Of a DNA stretch of 42,310 nt, positions 8,023 through 16,821 are shown in pieces. The notes beneath the pieces are model-generated. The model did no database searches. It worked only from the letters and a program-made list of their open reading frames with translations, and was not told the origin of the DNA. The position numbers were made by a program, and so were the translations under genes. This stretch comes from Nostoc sp. 'Peltigera membranacea cyanobiont' 210A (GTDB lineage Bacteria > Cyanobacteriota > Cyanobacteriia > Cyanobacteriales > Nostocaceae): positions 317,173-359,482 of the forward strand of contig NZ_NOLJ01000007.1 of NCBI RefSeq assembly GCF_002246015.1. Reading direction: 5' to 3'. Every line of letters begins with the position of its first letter. Within the stretch, counting starts at the first letter, position 1.

Positions 8023-8226
8023 ATGGTAGCAATAGTTGATATTGGAACCCTAATTGTGAGGACACCTCAAGTTGCTGGAGGTCGCCCTTTGCTGGTACGC
8101 GCATGACGGTTCAAAACGTTGTAATGGATTCTCAAGCAGGCTTATCTCCTCAAGATAAGGATTTGACTAAATGTACGGCAAGTGCCAAGACTTACATCTT
8201 TATCTAATCTGCTTATTTTAATGAAG
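8023..8226 (+). pseudogene. Decayed second DUF433 antitoxin gene
   Basis: An ATG at 8023 opens IVRTPQVAGGRPLLVRA, matching the DUF433 start (IVRTPGVCGGRPRIAGT), and hits a stop at 8104-8106. A shifted frame continues TVQNVVMDSQAGLSPQDK, matching the next DUF433 block. Beyond it only a broken trace of the terminal helix (SAYFNE) remains after further stop codons. At least two frame changes are needed. No toxin gene follows; the next gene is on the other strand. The leader at 7976-8010 is nearly the same as that of the intact copy. Confidence 0.7.
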
Positions 8227-8254
8227 TTTTCATGACTTAATTAACTGATAAAAT

Positions 8255-9454
8255 CTAGGCTAAATTCTCCGAGTCTTTACAATTAGGACAAATAGAAACT
8301 TCAGTAAAAGAACCAAATGGAGTTCTTACACGTTTGCGAACTTCTCTCGATCCTTTGCAAGCTTGACATACCTGAGTGCCGACAAAGTGTGCCTCGATTT
8401 GTTGCTTAATCGGCAAAATATTATCGTCTTTTAACCCTAAAAGCTCTTGCAGCATATTCATTTCTTTACAGGCTTCCTCACTTAAAGGATATTCATGCTC
8501 TACTTCTGCAATTAAAGCTTCTCGATAGGTTTGTAAATTATCTAATCGCTCCTGATAAGGGCGTAATACCTCAGTTTCAATTTCAGCAGCTTCTTCAGAG
8601 GTCAAGCCTAACTGCTGCCTTAGTGTATTCAGAACAGCGCGACCAGATGGACGAATCGTTCCGGCATTTGCATAACGTGAAGCGGCTTTCCGATATTTCA
8701 GCTTAGGATCAGTAACTCTTGCTTTGGAGAGAAAAATTTCAAACCCCTTATCTTTAAGAACAATAATCTTCGGGGTCATATTGGGGGCAGTTTCCTGCAC
8801 CTTGCTGACAGCATACTCATGCAATTCCAGTACCGAAACAAAGCCATCCTCATCGCGATCGCCTGCTCCTGTTTCAATCCCCTCGACTAGATATCTGGTG
8901 TAAATCGATAAGTCTGATTGCTGCTGCTCAAAGGAATACTGAGTTGAACTAGAGGAAGTGAGTACCACTCGCCCTTCAGATCCAAGTTGTGTTTGCAAGT
9001 CAACTAATCCATCATCTTTGGCTTGTAAGGCAGGATCGAACGCTCCACTAAAGCAACAGTCTAAGATAATCACCTGCCGTTTAGCACGGCTATTGTTCAT
9101 AATTTCTTGAACAAAGTTGGCAGGTACAGCTGTTGACCGAATCAACTCCCCTTTGGAATTCTTGCGAGTTATCGGAGTTGCAAAATACAGCTTGCCACCA
9201 TCATCTTTGATGCCATGTCCAGAGAAAAATAGCAACACAAGATCGTCTTTGGCTCGACCAGAAAACAAGGTTTCAATCTCAGATTCCATTGTTTGTCGGT
9301 CAGGATTAGGAAGCGCTTTCACGTCATCAAATCCGCCCATTTCCGAATCTTTCAAAACCCGTTGCAACGCCTCAATATCTTTGACAGCCGCAGGTAAAGG
9401 ATTTAGTCCTGGCTCATACTCACTGACTCCAATCAGCAATGCTACCTTTGCCAT
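8255..9454 (-). CDS. Caspase-family (C14) cysteine protease, orthocaspase-like
   Basis: The protein is 399 residues from the ATG at 9454, which has AGGAAAAG directly upstream; a TTG seven codons earlier is less likely. The caspase domain spans about 1-250: the VALLIGVSEY strand, catalytic His80 in FFSGHG, and DCCFSG with Cys134 in the catalytic position (Cys133 replaces the usual Ser). A helical region follows (SGRAVLNTLRQQLGLTSEEAAEIE, PYQERLDNL). The C-terminus has two CxxC pairs, CQAC and CPNC, a probable zinc ribbon. It sits 10 bp downstream of an EACC1-like gene, so the two are surely co-transcribed. By family it cleaves proteins after basic residues, and its targets are unknown. A role in regulated cell death or immunity is inference. 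Confidence 0.9.
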   Translation of the reverse strand: MAKVALLIGVSEYEPGLNPLPAAVKDIEALQRVLKDSEMGGFDDVKALPNPDRQTMESEIETLFSGRAKDDLVLLFFSGHGIKDDGGKLYFATPITRKNSKGELIRSTAVPANFVQEIMNNSRAKRQVIILDCCFSGAFDPALQAKDDGLVDLQTQLGSEGRVVLTSSSSTQYSFEQQQSDLSIYTRYLVEGIETGAGDRDEDGFVSVLELHEYAVSKVQETAPNMTPKIIVLKDKGFEIFLSKARVTDPKLKYRKAASRYANAGTIRPSGRAVLNTLRQQLGLTSEEAAEIETEVLRPYQERLDNLQTYREALIAEVEHEYPLSEEACKEMNMLQELLGLKDDNILPIKQQIEAHFVGTQVCQACKGSREVRKRVRTPFGSFTEVSICPNCKDSENLA

Positions 9455-9464
9455 CTTTTCCTGT

Positions 9465-9839
9465 CTATGCTGCAATAAAATCTTGGGCTGCTTTGATGGC
9501 GGCTTCCAGTTCTTCCCGACTGTGGGCTTTCACCGTCAGCTTCTTGCCGTTGGCTTCCACCGACAATTCAATAGGTTTACCACCAAGGCGATCGCCCAGA
9601 AATCCCACTAACTTTTTCGCATTGGCTGCATTGACCTCAGCCATTAACAAACCCACTAGAAAACCGCCTAATGCTTTGTTGCCTTCTGGTGGGCTGGGAT
9701 CAAGAACACGACCAACTGCATCTACCTCGTCAATTTGCTTGAGTTCAGTAATTAGTCGTTGAACCTGTTCGTCCTTTTCTTCCGCGTCCAAGTCAGGGTC
9801 GTTGAAGGCGATCGTAAATTTAATGCTATTTGCTGTCAT
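9465..9839 (-). CDS. EACC1-like effector-associated adaptor
   Basis: The 124-residue protein has an N-terminal beta strand and helix (IKFTIAFNDPDLDAEEKDEQ). A VGRVLDPSPPEGNKALGGFL linker follows, then a helical or hydrophobic piece and a final strand-strand-helix (IELSVEANGKKLTVKAHS then REELEAAIKAAQ). This pattern, with its PPEGxKxLGG turn, fits Effector-Associated Constant Component 1 proteins described in predicted conflict systems with caspase-like effectors. It directly precedes the caspase gene, 10 bp apart. The family assignment is by pattern memory. Confidence 0.65.
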   Translation of the reverse strand: MTANSIKFTIAFNDPDLDAEEKDEQVQRLITELKQIDEVDAVGRVLDPSPPEGNKALGGFLVGLLMAEVNAANAKKLVGFLGDRLGGKPIELSVEANGKKLTVKAHSREELEAAIKAAQDFIAA

Positions 9840-10065
9840 GCTGTACTAATAAAAGTTTAGTTAGTTTTTTTTATAAAGACTGACAATTATATTTATTTAT
9901 ACCAGTAAAAACCTTATTCTCTAATGAACATAACGAACATTTGTATAAAGCTTCATAGAAAAAAAATTTGTCTTTTTGGATATAAGTACGACAAACAACA
10001 CTAGAGAGTTTCGAGGAGTTGAGCAGCCTAAAAAAGGTATGGACAGGTGTAACCAACAAAATAAA

Positions 10066-10085
10066 AAGCCCACTGATGTGGGCTT
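10066..10085 (-). terminator. Rho-independent terminator of typA
   Basis: AAGCCCAC-TGAT-GTGGGCTT is a perfect 8-bp stem. Read on the minus strand it is followed by TTTATTTTGTT. It lies about 30 bp past the typA stop codon. Confidence 0.85.
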
Positions 10086-10112
10086 TCTAAATCAATTAAG
10101 TTATTGCTTTAC

Positions 10113-11903
10113 TTACCGTTTCGCCAACTTCTTCGACATTTTCCGCAGACGAATCGATTGGGGTGTAACTTCCACCAATTCATCGGGGCCGATGTATTCC
10201 AAAGCACGCTCTAGGCTCATGTCTATTGGTGCTTGCAACTGAACCAATTCATCGCCACCAGCAGCCCGGTGGTTAGTTAACTGCTTGGTCTTACAGATAT
10301 TTAGTTCCAAATCTTGGGAACGATTGTGTTCTCCCACAATCATGCCTCTGTAAACCTTTGTGCCGGGAGTAATAAAGAATGCTCCTCTATCTTCGGCGTT
10401 TCTCATGGCGTAGAAAGTAGAAACACCCTCTTCAAAGGAGATTAAAACACCTTTGTTACGAGCTTCAATGTCGCCACTGATTTGACGGTAATCTAAGAAG
10501 CTGTGGTTCATGATGCCTTCGCCACGAGTCATCCGCATGAACTCACCCCGGAAACCAATCAAACCACGGGCGGGAATGACAAACTCTAACTGGGTGCGAT
10601 CGCCACTACCAGGTTGCATATCTTGCATTTCGCCTTTGCGTTGTCCCAGGCGTTCAATACAGCTACCTACACCATCAGCAGGAATGTCTAATACCAAAAG
10701 TTCAAAAGGTTCGCAAGGTTGACCGTTGATTTCGCGGTAAATTACCTGTGGCTGAGATACCTGAAACTCGAAGCCTTCCCGGCGCATGGTTTCAATTAAG
10801 ATACCCAGGTGGAGTTCTCCACGACCGGAAACGAGGAATTTATCGGGAGAATCGGTTTCTTCGACACGTAAAGCAACGTTGGTTTCGAGTTCGCGGAATA
10901 GGCGATCGCGTATTTGTCTTGATGTTACCAACTTGCCTTCTTGACCAGCAAAGGGCGAATCATTCACCCAGAAGGCCATTTGCAAGGTTGGTTCATCCAC
11001 TTTAATTAGTGGTAAAGCTTGCGGTTCATTGGGGTCAGTAATCGTTTCCCCAATATAAGCATCAGCGAAACCAGCCACCGCGACAATATAACCTGCGGTT
11101 GCTTCTTCCATGTCTACGCGCTTCAGTCCATCAAAGCCCATCAACTTGGTAATTTTACCCTTGACAATGGTACCATCTTCTGTTACCAAAGCCGCTTGCT
11201 GTCCTGAGCGGATAGTACCGTTGTGAATTCTGCCAATCACAATCCGTCCCAGATATTCAGAATAATCTAGGGTTGTGACTTGCAATTGCAGAGGCTTAGT
11301 GCTGTCGCCTACTGGTGGTGGAACGTGTTGCAGAATCGCGTTAAACAGGGGTTGCATATCTACCGATTCTGCTTCCAAGCTTTCTTTGGCGAAACCTGCC
11401 ATACCGGAGGCAAACAGATAGGTAAAATCACACTGGTCTTCATCTGCCCCTAATTCCAAGAACAGATCCAATACTTTATCAACAGCAACGTGGGGATCAG
11501 TTTGACCACGGTCGATTTTGTTGATGATAACAATGGGGCGTAGCCCTTTTTCTAAAGCTTTTTTCAGGACAAAGCGTGTTTGGGGCATGGGGCCTTCATT
11601 GGCATCAACAATCAGAAGACATCCGTCAACCATGCCGAGTACGCGTTCAACTTCGCCACCAAAGTCAGCGTGTCCAGGAGTATCAACAATATTAATTAGC
11701 GTTTCTTTGTAGCGAACTGCCGTATTTTTGGACAGGATAGTAATACCCCGTTCCCGTTCTAGGGCGTTGGAGTCCATAACGCAATCCGGAACGTCTTCGC
11801 CTTCGCGGAAAATGCCGGATTGTTTGAGGAGTGCGTCAACCAGGGTGGTTTTGCCGTGGTCAACGTGGGCGATAATGGCGACGTTGCGAATTGGGAGCGT
11901 CAT
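10113..11903 (-). CDS. typA: Translational GTPase TypA/BipA
   Basis: Ribosome-binding GTPase of the EF-G class, involved in stress adaptation and ribosome assembly. At 596 residues it has full family length. G1 AHVDHGKTT (about 12-20), G2 within RERGITILSKNTAV, G3 DTPGHADFGGE and G4 NKIDR are all present. Domains III and V and the TypA-specific C-terminal region follow, with SGRGELHLGILIE and RGLIGFRGEFMRMTRGEG. The start at 11903 is ATG. It is a single gene with its own terminator. Confidence 0.97.
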   Translation of the reverse strand: MTLPIRNVAIIAHVDHGKTTLVDALLKQSGIFREGEDVPDCVMDSNALERERGITILSKNTAVRYKETLINIVDTPGHADFGGEVERVLGMVDGCLLIVDANEGPMPQTRFVLKKALEKGLRPIVIINKIDRGQTDPHVAVDKVLDLFLELGADEDQCDFTYLFASGMAGFAKESLEAESVDMQPLFNAILQHVPPPVGDSTKPLQLQVTTLDYSEYLGRIVIGRIHNGTIRSGQQAALVTEDGTIVKGKITKLMGFDGLKRVDMEEATAGYIVAVAGFADAYIGETITDPNEPQALPLIKVDEPTLQMAFWVNDSPFAGQEGKLVTSRQIRDRLFRELETNVALRVEETDSPDKFLVSGRGELHLGILIETMRREGFEFQVSQPQVIYREINGQPCEPFELLVLDIPADGVGSCIERLGQRKGEMQDMQPGSGDRTQLEFVIPARGLIGFRGEFMRMTRGEGIMNHSFLDYRQISGDIEARNKGVLISFEEGVSTFYAMRNAEDRGAFFITPGTKVYRGMIVGEHNRSQDLELNICKTKQLTNHRAAGGDELVQLQAPIDMSLERALEYIGPDELVEVTPQSIRLRKMSKKLAKR

Positions 11904-12515
11904 AGAAGCTTTTGGTGAACTCTAGAGGGTGTTTATAAGATTTACATTTGAATGCTAGGCTGTTTTAACAGAATTGAGAACGATCGGCAAACTCTGTAAA
12001 GAACCTTTAATAATTCTAGCGTAATCGTCACAATTGCGGGGAGTTTTGTAAACCTCACAATGGATATGTGTGGTAATTACGGCATTGGTGGCATAAAAAA
12101 AGCGTCTGTGACAAACAGGTGTTATCTGAAGGGCAGTACTGCTTTTGAGAATTAGGGTTGATTCGCATAGAGGAATTTAGTCATTGAAATACTTTGGTGA
12201 AAAGTGCGATCTTTGTCCCAGAGAGATGAAGTTCCTGGCTGCTAAAAGTCAGCTTATTTCGTGTTTGGGATGGAAGAGAAGCGATCGCCAAGCCTGGTTT
12301 TTCTTGACTAGAATGGGGTGGGTATCTCTACAAAAATATTCAACTTACATAGAATTTTCACAATGTAGAGCTAGATAAATTGTTTAGCAGAGCAAGAAGC
12401 GATGTCTACGATGGGCTACACCTACGCCATTGTCTATGTAGAGACTTTACAATGTAATGCCTCTAGAGAATTTAAGGTATATTCTAAAAACTAATAAAAT
12501 GACAGCGATAATTAT
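11904..12515. other. Intergenic stretch with degenerate palindromic repeats
   Basis: About 610 bp lie between divergent genes typA and the zinc-ribbon kinase, with no convincing gene. A palindromic repeat, GCGATGTCTACGATGGGCT then ACACCTACGC (12399-12428), has a diverged inverse copy at 27461-27489. Next to it, 12436-12472 is a degenerate TGTAGAGAC-type palindrome like that inside the MITE at 3541-3652. Promoters for both genes must lie here, but I cannot place them. Confidence 0.5.
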
Positions 12516-13886
12516 ATGGTCTGCTGCCTAAATCCTAATTGCGAGAATCCTCAAAATCCTGGCGGGGCAAATTTCTGCCTCAGTTGTGGCACAGAGTTGG
12601 TATCGCTATTGAGAAATCGTTACCGAATCATCGCACCATTAGGGAGAGGAGGGTTTGCACGCACATATATCGCAGAAGATATAGACAAGCTCAATGAACG
12701 ATGTGTTGTTAAGCAGCTGGTTTTAAGTCAATTTTATGGCAGTCAGGGTAGTCAGGCACATAAAAAAGCGACTGAGTTGTTTGAACGAGAGGCCAAACGT
12801 CTCAAAGAACTAGGAGAACATCTCCAAATTCCCAATTTGTATGCATATTTTAAGGAAGCTGAATATCTGTATTTAGTGCAGCAGTTTATCGAAGGGCAAA
12901 ATCTGTTGCAAGAATTAAAACAGCAGGGAGTTTTTGATGAAACCAAGATTCGAGATTTTTTAAAAGATTTATTATCTGTACTGGTAGACATACATCAACA
13001 ACAAGTAATTCACCGCGATCTTAAGCCAGAAAATATTATTCGCCGTCAAAATGATGGAAAATTAGTACTAATTGATTTTGGGGTGGCAAAGCAAAAGACG
13101 GAACCTACAAACACCGCAGTGGGGACAATTATTGGTTCATTAGGTTATGCCCCAATTGAGCAAATGCAAGCAGGTAAAGTTTTTCCTTCCAGTGATATCT
13201 ACAGTTTAGGAATAACTTGCTTTCATCTGCTGACTAATATCTCTCCTTCGAGTTTGTGGATGAAACAAGGCTATGGTTGGACTTCTAATTGGCGGCAGCA
13301 TTTAACGCAACCCATAAGTCAAGAATTAGAGATGATTCTTAATAAGTCACTGCAAGAAAATCACGAACAGCGTTATCAATCTGCACAGGCTCTCTTACAA
13401 GATTTTAAGAAGTTGCCACCGCTAAGGTATACATCATCTCCTACAGTTATTCCACCTACTATGCGATCGAGATCGCAACCACAAAATCAACATCAATCAA
13501 CTCGATATTTACCACAATTCTCTAACAGCAAATTATTGTCTGGAGCAATAATAGCTGGATCGGGTAGTTCATTTTTAGCGATCGCACTTATAAGTTTTCT
13601 CGGAACGACTTGGATTAGCTCTGGATTGTGGTTGCTCATTTTAGGAGGATTAGTCTTTATTCAATCTCGCCCACTTCTAGAAAAAGCTTATTTAATTCTT
13701 ATTGCTATCATCGCAAATTTACTGGTTGTCTTTACTTTCAGAAATCTCCTAACCAATAATCTTCTCAAAGCTGGTTTAAATGGGCTGCTACTCGTAGGAT
13801 TGCTAGTTATTTTGGCAGGTTTATTGACAGTTATTATTGTGGGTATCTCTGAAATAATCAACAAAGTGATTGCTAAATATCTTTAA
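12516..13886 (+). CDS. Zinc-ribbon Ser/Thr protein kinase with four membrane helices
   Basis: A 456-residue Hanks-type kinase. The N-terminal zinc ribbon has C4, C9, C21 and C24. The kinase domain has the G-loop GRGGFA (43-48), likely Lys66 (VVKQL), HRDLKPEN (166-173) and DFG (187-189), so it should be catalytically active. A low-complexity linker of about 300-335 leads into four predicted membrane segments at about 341-362, 368-384, 391-408 and 421-445, so the kinase faces the cytoplasm. The downstream gene, 72 bp away on the same strand, encodes a membrane-anchored binding-protein-like receptor and is a likely functional partner. The substrate is unknown. Confidence 0.9.
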   Translation: MVCCLNPNCENPQNPGGANFCLSCGTELVSLLRNRYRIIAPLGRGGFARTYIAEDIDKLNERCVVKQLVLSQFYGSQGSQAHKKATELFEREAKRLKELGEHLQIPNLYAYFKEAEYLYLVQQFIEGQNLLQELKQQGVFDETKIRDFLKDLLSVLVDIHQQQVIHRDLKPENIIRRQNDGKLVLIDFGVAKQKTEPTNTAVGTIIGSLGYAPIEQMQAGKVFPSSDIYSLGITCFHLLTNISPSSLWMKQGYGWTSNWRQHLTQPISQELEMILNKSLQENHEQRYQSAQALLQDFKKLPPLRYTSSPTVIPPTMRSRSQPQNQHQSTRYLPQFSNSKLLSGAIIAGSGSSFLAIALISFLGTTWISSGLWLLILGGLVFIQSRPLLEKAYLILIAIIANLLVVFTFRNLLTNNLLKAGLNGLLLVGLLVILAGLLTVIIVGISEIINKVIAKYL

Positions 13887-13958
13887 TTTTTTGTTTTTGC
13901 TCAATCGTCATAAATCTCTTTATTACAGATAAATTTTGTAAAATCTTGGTAATTATTC

Positions 13959-15422
13959 ATGACAAATAAAAAAGAAAACTTGAGACTGCTTATTTCTCTT
14001 GGTATAGCTGGGGTAATGGTAGCAGCTATTTTATGGTTAATTAGCAAAGTCTCTTCTACTATCATAACAACATCATCAGACCCGACACAAACTTCATCTT
14101 CATTTACAAATAAGTCGTCATTAATGAATTTGGGTACAAGGATTTTGGTGAAAGTGCAAACATCCCCTGAAAAAACAGATGGAGTTAAAGCTTTTGCTGA
14201 GAAAGATTTCAGTACTGCCGTTAAAAAGTTTACTGATTCTCTGAAAAATAATCGCAATGACCCAGAAACTTTAATTTATTTAAACAATGCCAAAATAGCA
14301 CGAGATAATTCAGAAGCTGTAAAAGTTGCGATCGTCGCACCAATTAGCTTTGATCCTAGTTTAGCAGAAGAGATTTTACGCGGTGTCGCTCAAGCTCAAA
14401 ATGAAGTTAATAACCAAGGAGGAATTAATGGGAAAAAATTGCAAATTGTAATTGCAAGTGCTGATAATAGAGAAGATTCTGCACGGCTAGATAATGAATT
14501 AGCTCAAGATAAAAGTCTTGTAGCTGCCGTGGGTGTGAGGCGTAAGGCTGAAATATATAAAGAGAAAGGTTTGGTTTTAGTCTTACCCGTCGAGCTACCA
14601 AATCAAGCAGAAAATCCCGAAAAATTAGATAATAATACAATAAATAGTCAGTCTAATAGTTCCACAACTAACTACTTATTTCATGTAAATCCGTTATATG
14701 ATAATTTAGTAGATACTCATTCTCGCTACATTGCTCGACAAGCAAGAAATGTTGCTATTTGTGGCGATGTTCGTAGTTCAAGAGATAATTCAAGCTCTTC
14801 ATCAAATCAGATACTTGTAGAACAGTACACTCAAGCTATCAAAAAATATGGCAGCAACGTTATTAGTACGCCTTGTAATTTAGCTGATAAGAATTTTGAC
14901 CCTAAAGCTTTTGTGGATAAAGCCATCGAAACAGAAAATGCAAGTGGCTTTTTACTAATCCCTTCAATTAGAAATATATATTTTGCCACCAAGGTAGCAC
15001 AAGAGGTTAAAGGTAGAAAGCCGCTGTTTGCTTCTGAAACTATGTACAGTGCTACAACTTTACAAAATGGCAAGGATCTCGAAGGAATGGTATTACCTGT
15101 GTATTGGCATCGTGATGCTAATAAAGATAACCCATTTGCAAAAAATGCCTTTCAGCTTTGGAATGCTCAAGTAAATCAGAGAACGGCGGGAGCTTATGAT
15201 GCACTCCAAGCAATTATTGCTGGCTTAAAAGAAGACACTACCCGCGAAGGATTACAAAGGGTATTGTCTAATCCCAATTTTTCAACATCTGGAGCAACCG
15301 GAATGATTCAGTTTTCGCCCTCTGGGGAACGTCAAGGAGAAGCAATGCTAGTCAAAATCGAGCGTTGTGAGTCTTGCTCTAGTGGGACTGGTTACGATTT
15401 TGCCCTCTTGAATAAGAAGTAG
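13959..15422 (+). CDS. Membrane-anchored periplasmic-binding-type receptor (ABC substrate-binding family)
   Basis: The 487-residue protein has one N-terminal membrane helix (about 10-27) and a Ser/Thr-rich linker. A TPR-like pair of helices follows (FAEKDFSTAVKKFTDSL, then NDPETLIYLNNAKI). From about 120 onward it is a type I periplasmic binding fold of the leucine/branched-chain class (VAIVAPISF, EILRGVAQAQNEVNNQGGIN, GATGMIQFSPSGERQG). No ABC permease or ATPase genes are nearby, so it is unlikely to serve transport. In cyanobacteria this TPR-like plus binding-fold arrangement recurs next to Ser/Thr kinases (from memory). Inference: the ligand-sensing half of a split sensor with the kinase upstream. 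The ligand is unknown. Confidence 0.82.
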   Translation: MTNKKENLRLLISLGIAGVMVAAILWLISKVSSTIITTSSDPTQTSSSFTNKSSLMNLGTRILVKVQTSPEKTDGVKAFAEKDFSTAVKKFTDSLKNNRNDPETLIYLNNAKIARDNSEAVKVAIVAPISFDPSLAEEILRGVAQAQNEVNNQGGINGKKLQIVIASADNREDSARLDNELAQDKSLVAAVGVRRKAEIYKEKGLVLVLPVELPNQAENPEKLDNNTINSQSNSSTTNYLFHVNPLYDNLVDTHSRYIARQARNVAICGDVRSSRDNSSSSSNQILVEQYTQAIKKYGSNVISTPCNLADKNFDPKAFVDKAIETENASGFLLIPSIRNIYFATKVAQEVKGRKPLFASETMYSATTLQNGKDLEGMVLPVYWHRDANKDNPFAKNAFQLWNAQVNQRTAGAYDALQAIIAGLKEDTTREGLQRVLSNPNFSTSGATGMIQFSPSGERQGEAMLVKIERCESCSSGTGYDFALLNKK

Positions 15423-15687
15423 TTTTTTTGATGTTAATTTTCATTCTAAAGATATAGATTGCTTTCAAATAGGTAATCTCTTCAATTTTAATGTAATACT
15501 GAATTGCTTGATTTTGATGGCAATCAAAAATAGAAGCGATCGCTTTAATTTTTCTCTAAGTAAAAGTTTTGTTTCTCTACCCATAGTTGTGAGAGCGATC
15601 GCTCAAAAGAAAGATGGAATCTCCCTAAACTCTGTGTCAAGGTTATATCAGTAAGAATTATGAACACTTTGCCGACGGAGAACACAG
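15423..15687. other. Intergenic region with two HIP1 sites
   Basis: The 265 bp hold GCGATCGC twice, at about 15536 and 15595; the second is extended to GAGCGATCGCTC. No gene or clear terminator was found. A purine-rich CGGAGAACACAG precedes the hemerythrin start. Confidence 0.5.
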
Positions 15688-16740
15688 ATGGTAACGACTT
15701 TAGATGATACGAAACGCAATGCTATTGCCGTAAAACTTGCAAGTCTTAAAGCTCTCCAACAGTTGGTCATCGAAAATGAACAATCGCTTTTGACGCAAGG
15801 GCTTGATGCTGAAATTGCCGATCGCATCCGAAATTTCATAAATGACGATCAAAAAAACCTTGGTGTTTTAGAAACCGTAATTGGTCAGTATGGCATTCAA
15901 GCTGAACCCAAACAAAATGTTACACAATTCATTGAAAAAGCTCGTGAATTGTTCAAAGGTTCTGAGTTGAGCCTGTATGAAAAAGTATCTCAGCACGAAT
16001 TGCTGAAACATCAATTAGTAATGAGTGGCTTGATAGTTCACAAAGCTGCTCAAAAAGTTGGCGCTGATGTGTTGCTAGCGATCGCACCTTTGAATACCAT
16101 TAACTTTGAGAACCGCGCTCACCAAGAGCAACTCAAAGGTATTCTGGAAATTTTGGGTGTCCGTGAACTCACTGGACAAGATGCAGATCAAGGAATTTGG
16201 GCACGTGTTCAAGACGCTTTGGCCGCAGTCAGTGGTGTGGTAGGTAGTGCTGTCACCCAAAACAGCGACAAAAAGGATCTAAATATCCAAGATGTCATCC
16301 GCCTCGATCACAACAAGGTTAATACCCTGTTCACCGAACTACTACAAAGCGAAGATCCTCAGAAGATCCAAGAGTACTTCGGTCAAATTTACAAGGATTT
16401 AAGTGCCCACGCTGAAGCTGAAGAGGAAGTAGTCTACCCAAGAGTACGTCCTTTCTACGGTCAAGATAACACCCAAGAATTGTTTGATGAACAAGCTCAT
16501 GCCAAGCAGGCGTTAGAAGAAATTAAGGCTCTTAGCCCATCTTCACCACAATTCAAAGAGAAAGTCAAAGAGCTATTGGCTGCTCTCGGCGATCATATTC
16601 GTCAAGAAGAAAGCACAATGTTTGCTGCCATTCGCAACAACTTGACTACTGAGCAAACCGAGCAGCTGGCTACTGAATTCAAAGCCGCTAAAACCCGAAT
16701 TCAAGAGAAATTGGGCGTTGTTAGCGAATCGAATGTGTAG
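15688..16740 (+). CDS. Hemerythrin-domain protein with ferritin-like N-terminal half
   Basis: The 350-residue soluble protein is in two helical halves. The N-terminal half, about 1-165, contains spaced His and Glu residues (QHELLKHQLVMSGLIVHKAA, ENRAHQEQLKGILE) and resembles a four-helix, ferritin-like or DUF892-like bundle. The C-terminal half is a hemerythrin HHE domain: H208 in RLDHNK, H241 and E245 in HAEAEEE, H271, and H303 with E307 in DHIRQEE. These would hold a di-iron centre binding oxygen or NO. An ATG preceded by CGGAGAAC starts the gene. Physiological role (O2, NO or iron handling) is not decidable. Confidence 0.87.
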   Translation: MVTTLDDTKRNAIAVKLASLKALQQLVIENEQSLLTQGLDAEIADRIRNFINDDQKNLGVLETVIGQYGIQAEPKQNVTQFIEKARELFKGSELSLYEKVSQHELLKHQLVMSGLIVHKAAQKVGADVLLAIAPLNTINFENRAHQEQLKGILEILGVRELTGQDADQGIWARVQDALAAVSGVVGSAVTQNSDKKDLNIQDVIRLDHNKVNTLFTELLQSEDPQKIQEYFGQIYKDLSAHAEAEEEVVYPRVRPFYGQDNTQELFDEQAHAKQALEEIKALSPSSPQFKEKVKELLAALGDHIRQEESTMFAAIRNNLTTEQTEQLATEFKAAKTRIQEKLGVVSESNV

Positions 16741-16785
16741 AATGCTTTCGAGCTTTTTATATCCGCTAAAAAAAGTTAGTTAAAC

Positions 16786-16819
16786 AAAAACTCCCAGCGT
16801 TTATTTGCTGGGAGTTTTT
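16786..16819. terminator. Bidirectional terminator between hemerythrin and M20 genes
   Basis: A perfect 13-bp inverted repeat, AAAAACTCCCAGC and its complement, with an 8-base loop. A-rich and T-rich flanks work on both strands. It sits 45 bp past the hemerythrin stop and 2 bp past the M20 stop codon; the genes converge. Confidence 0.9.
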
Positions 16820-16821
16820 GT

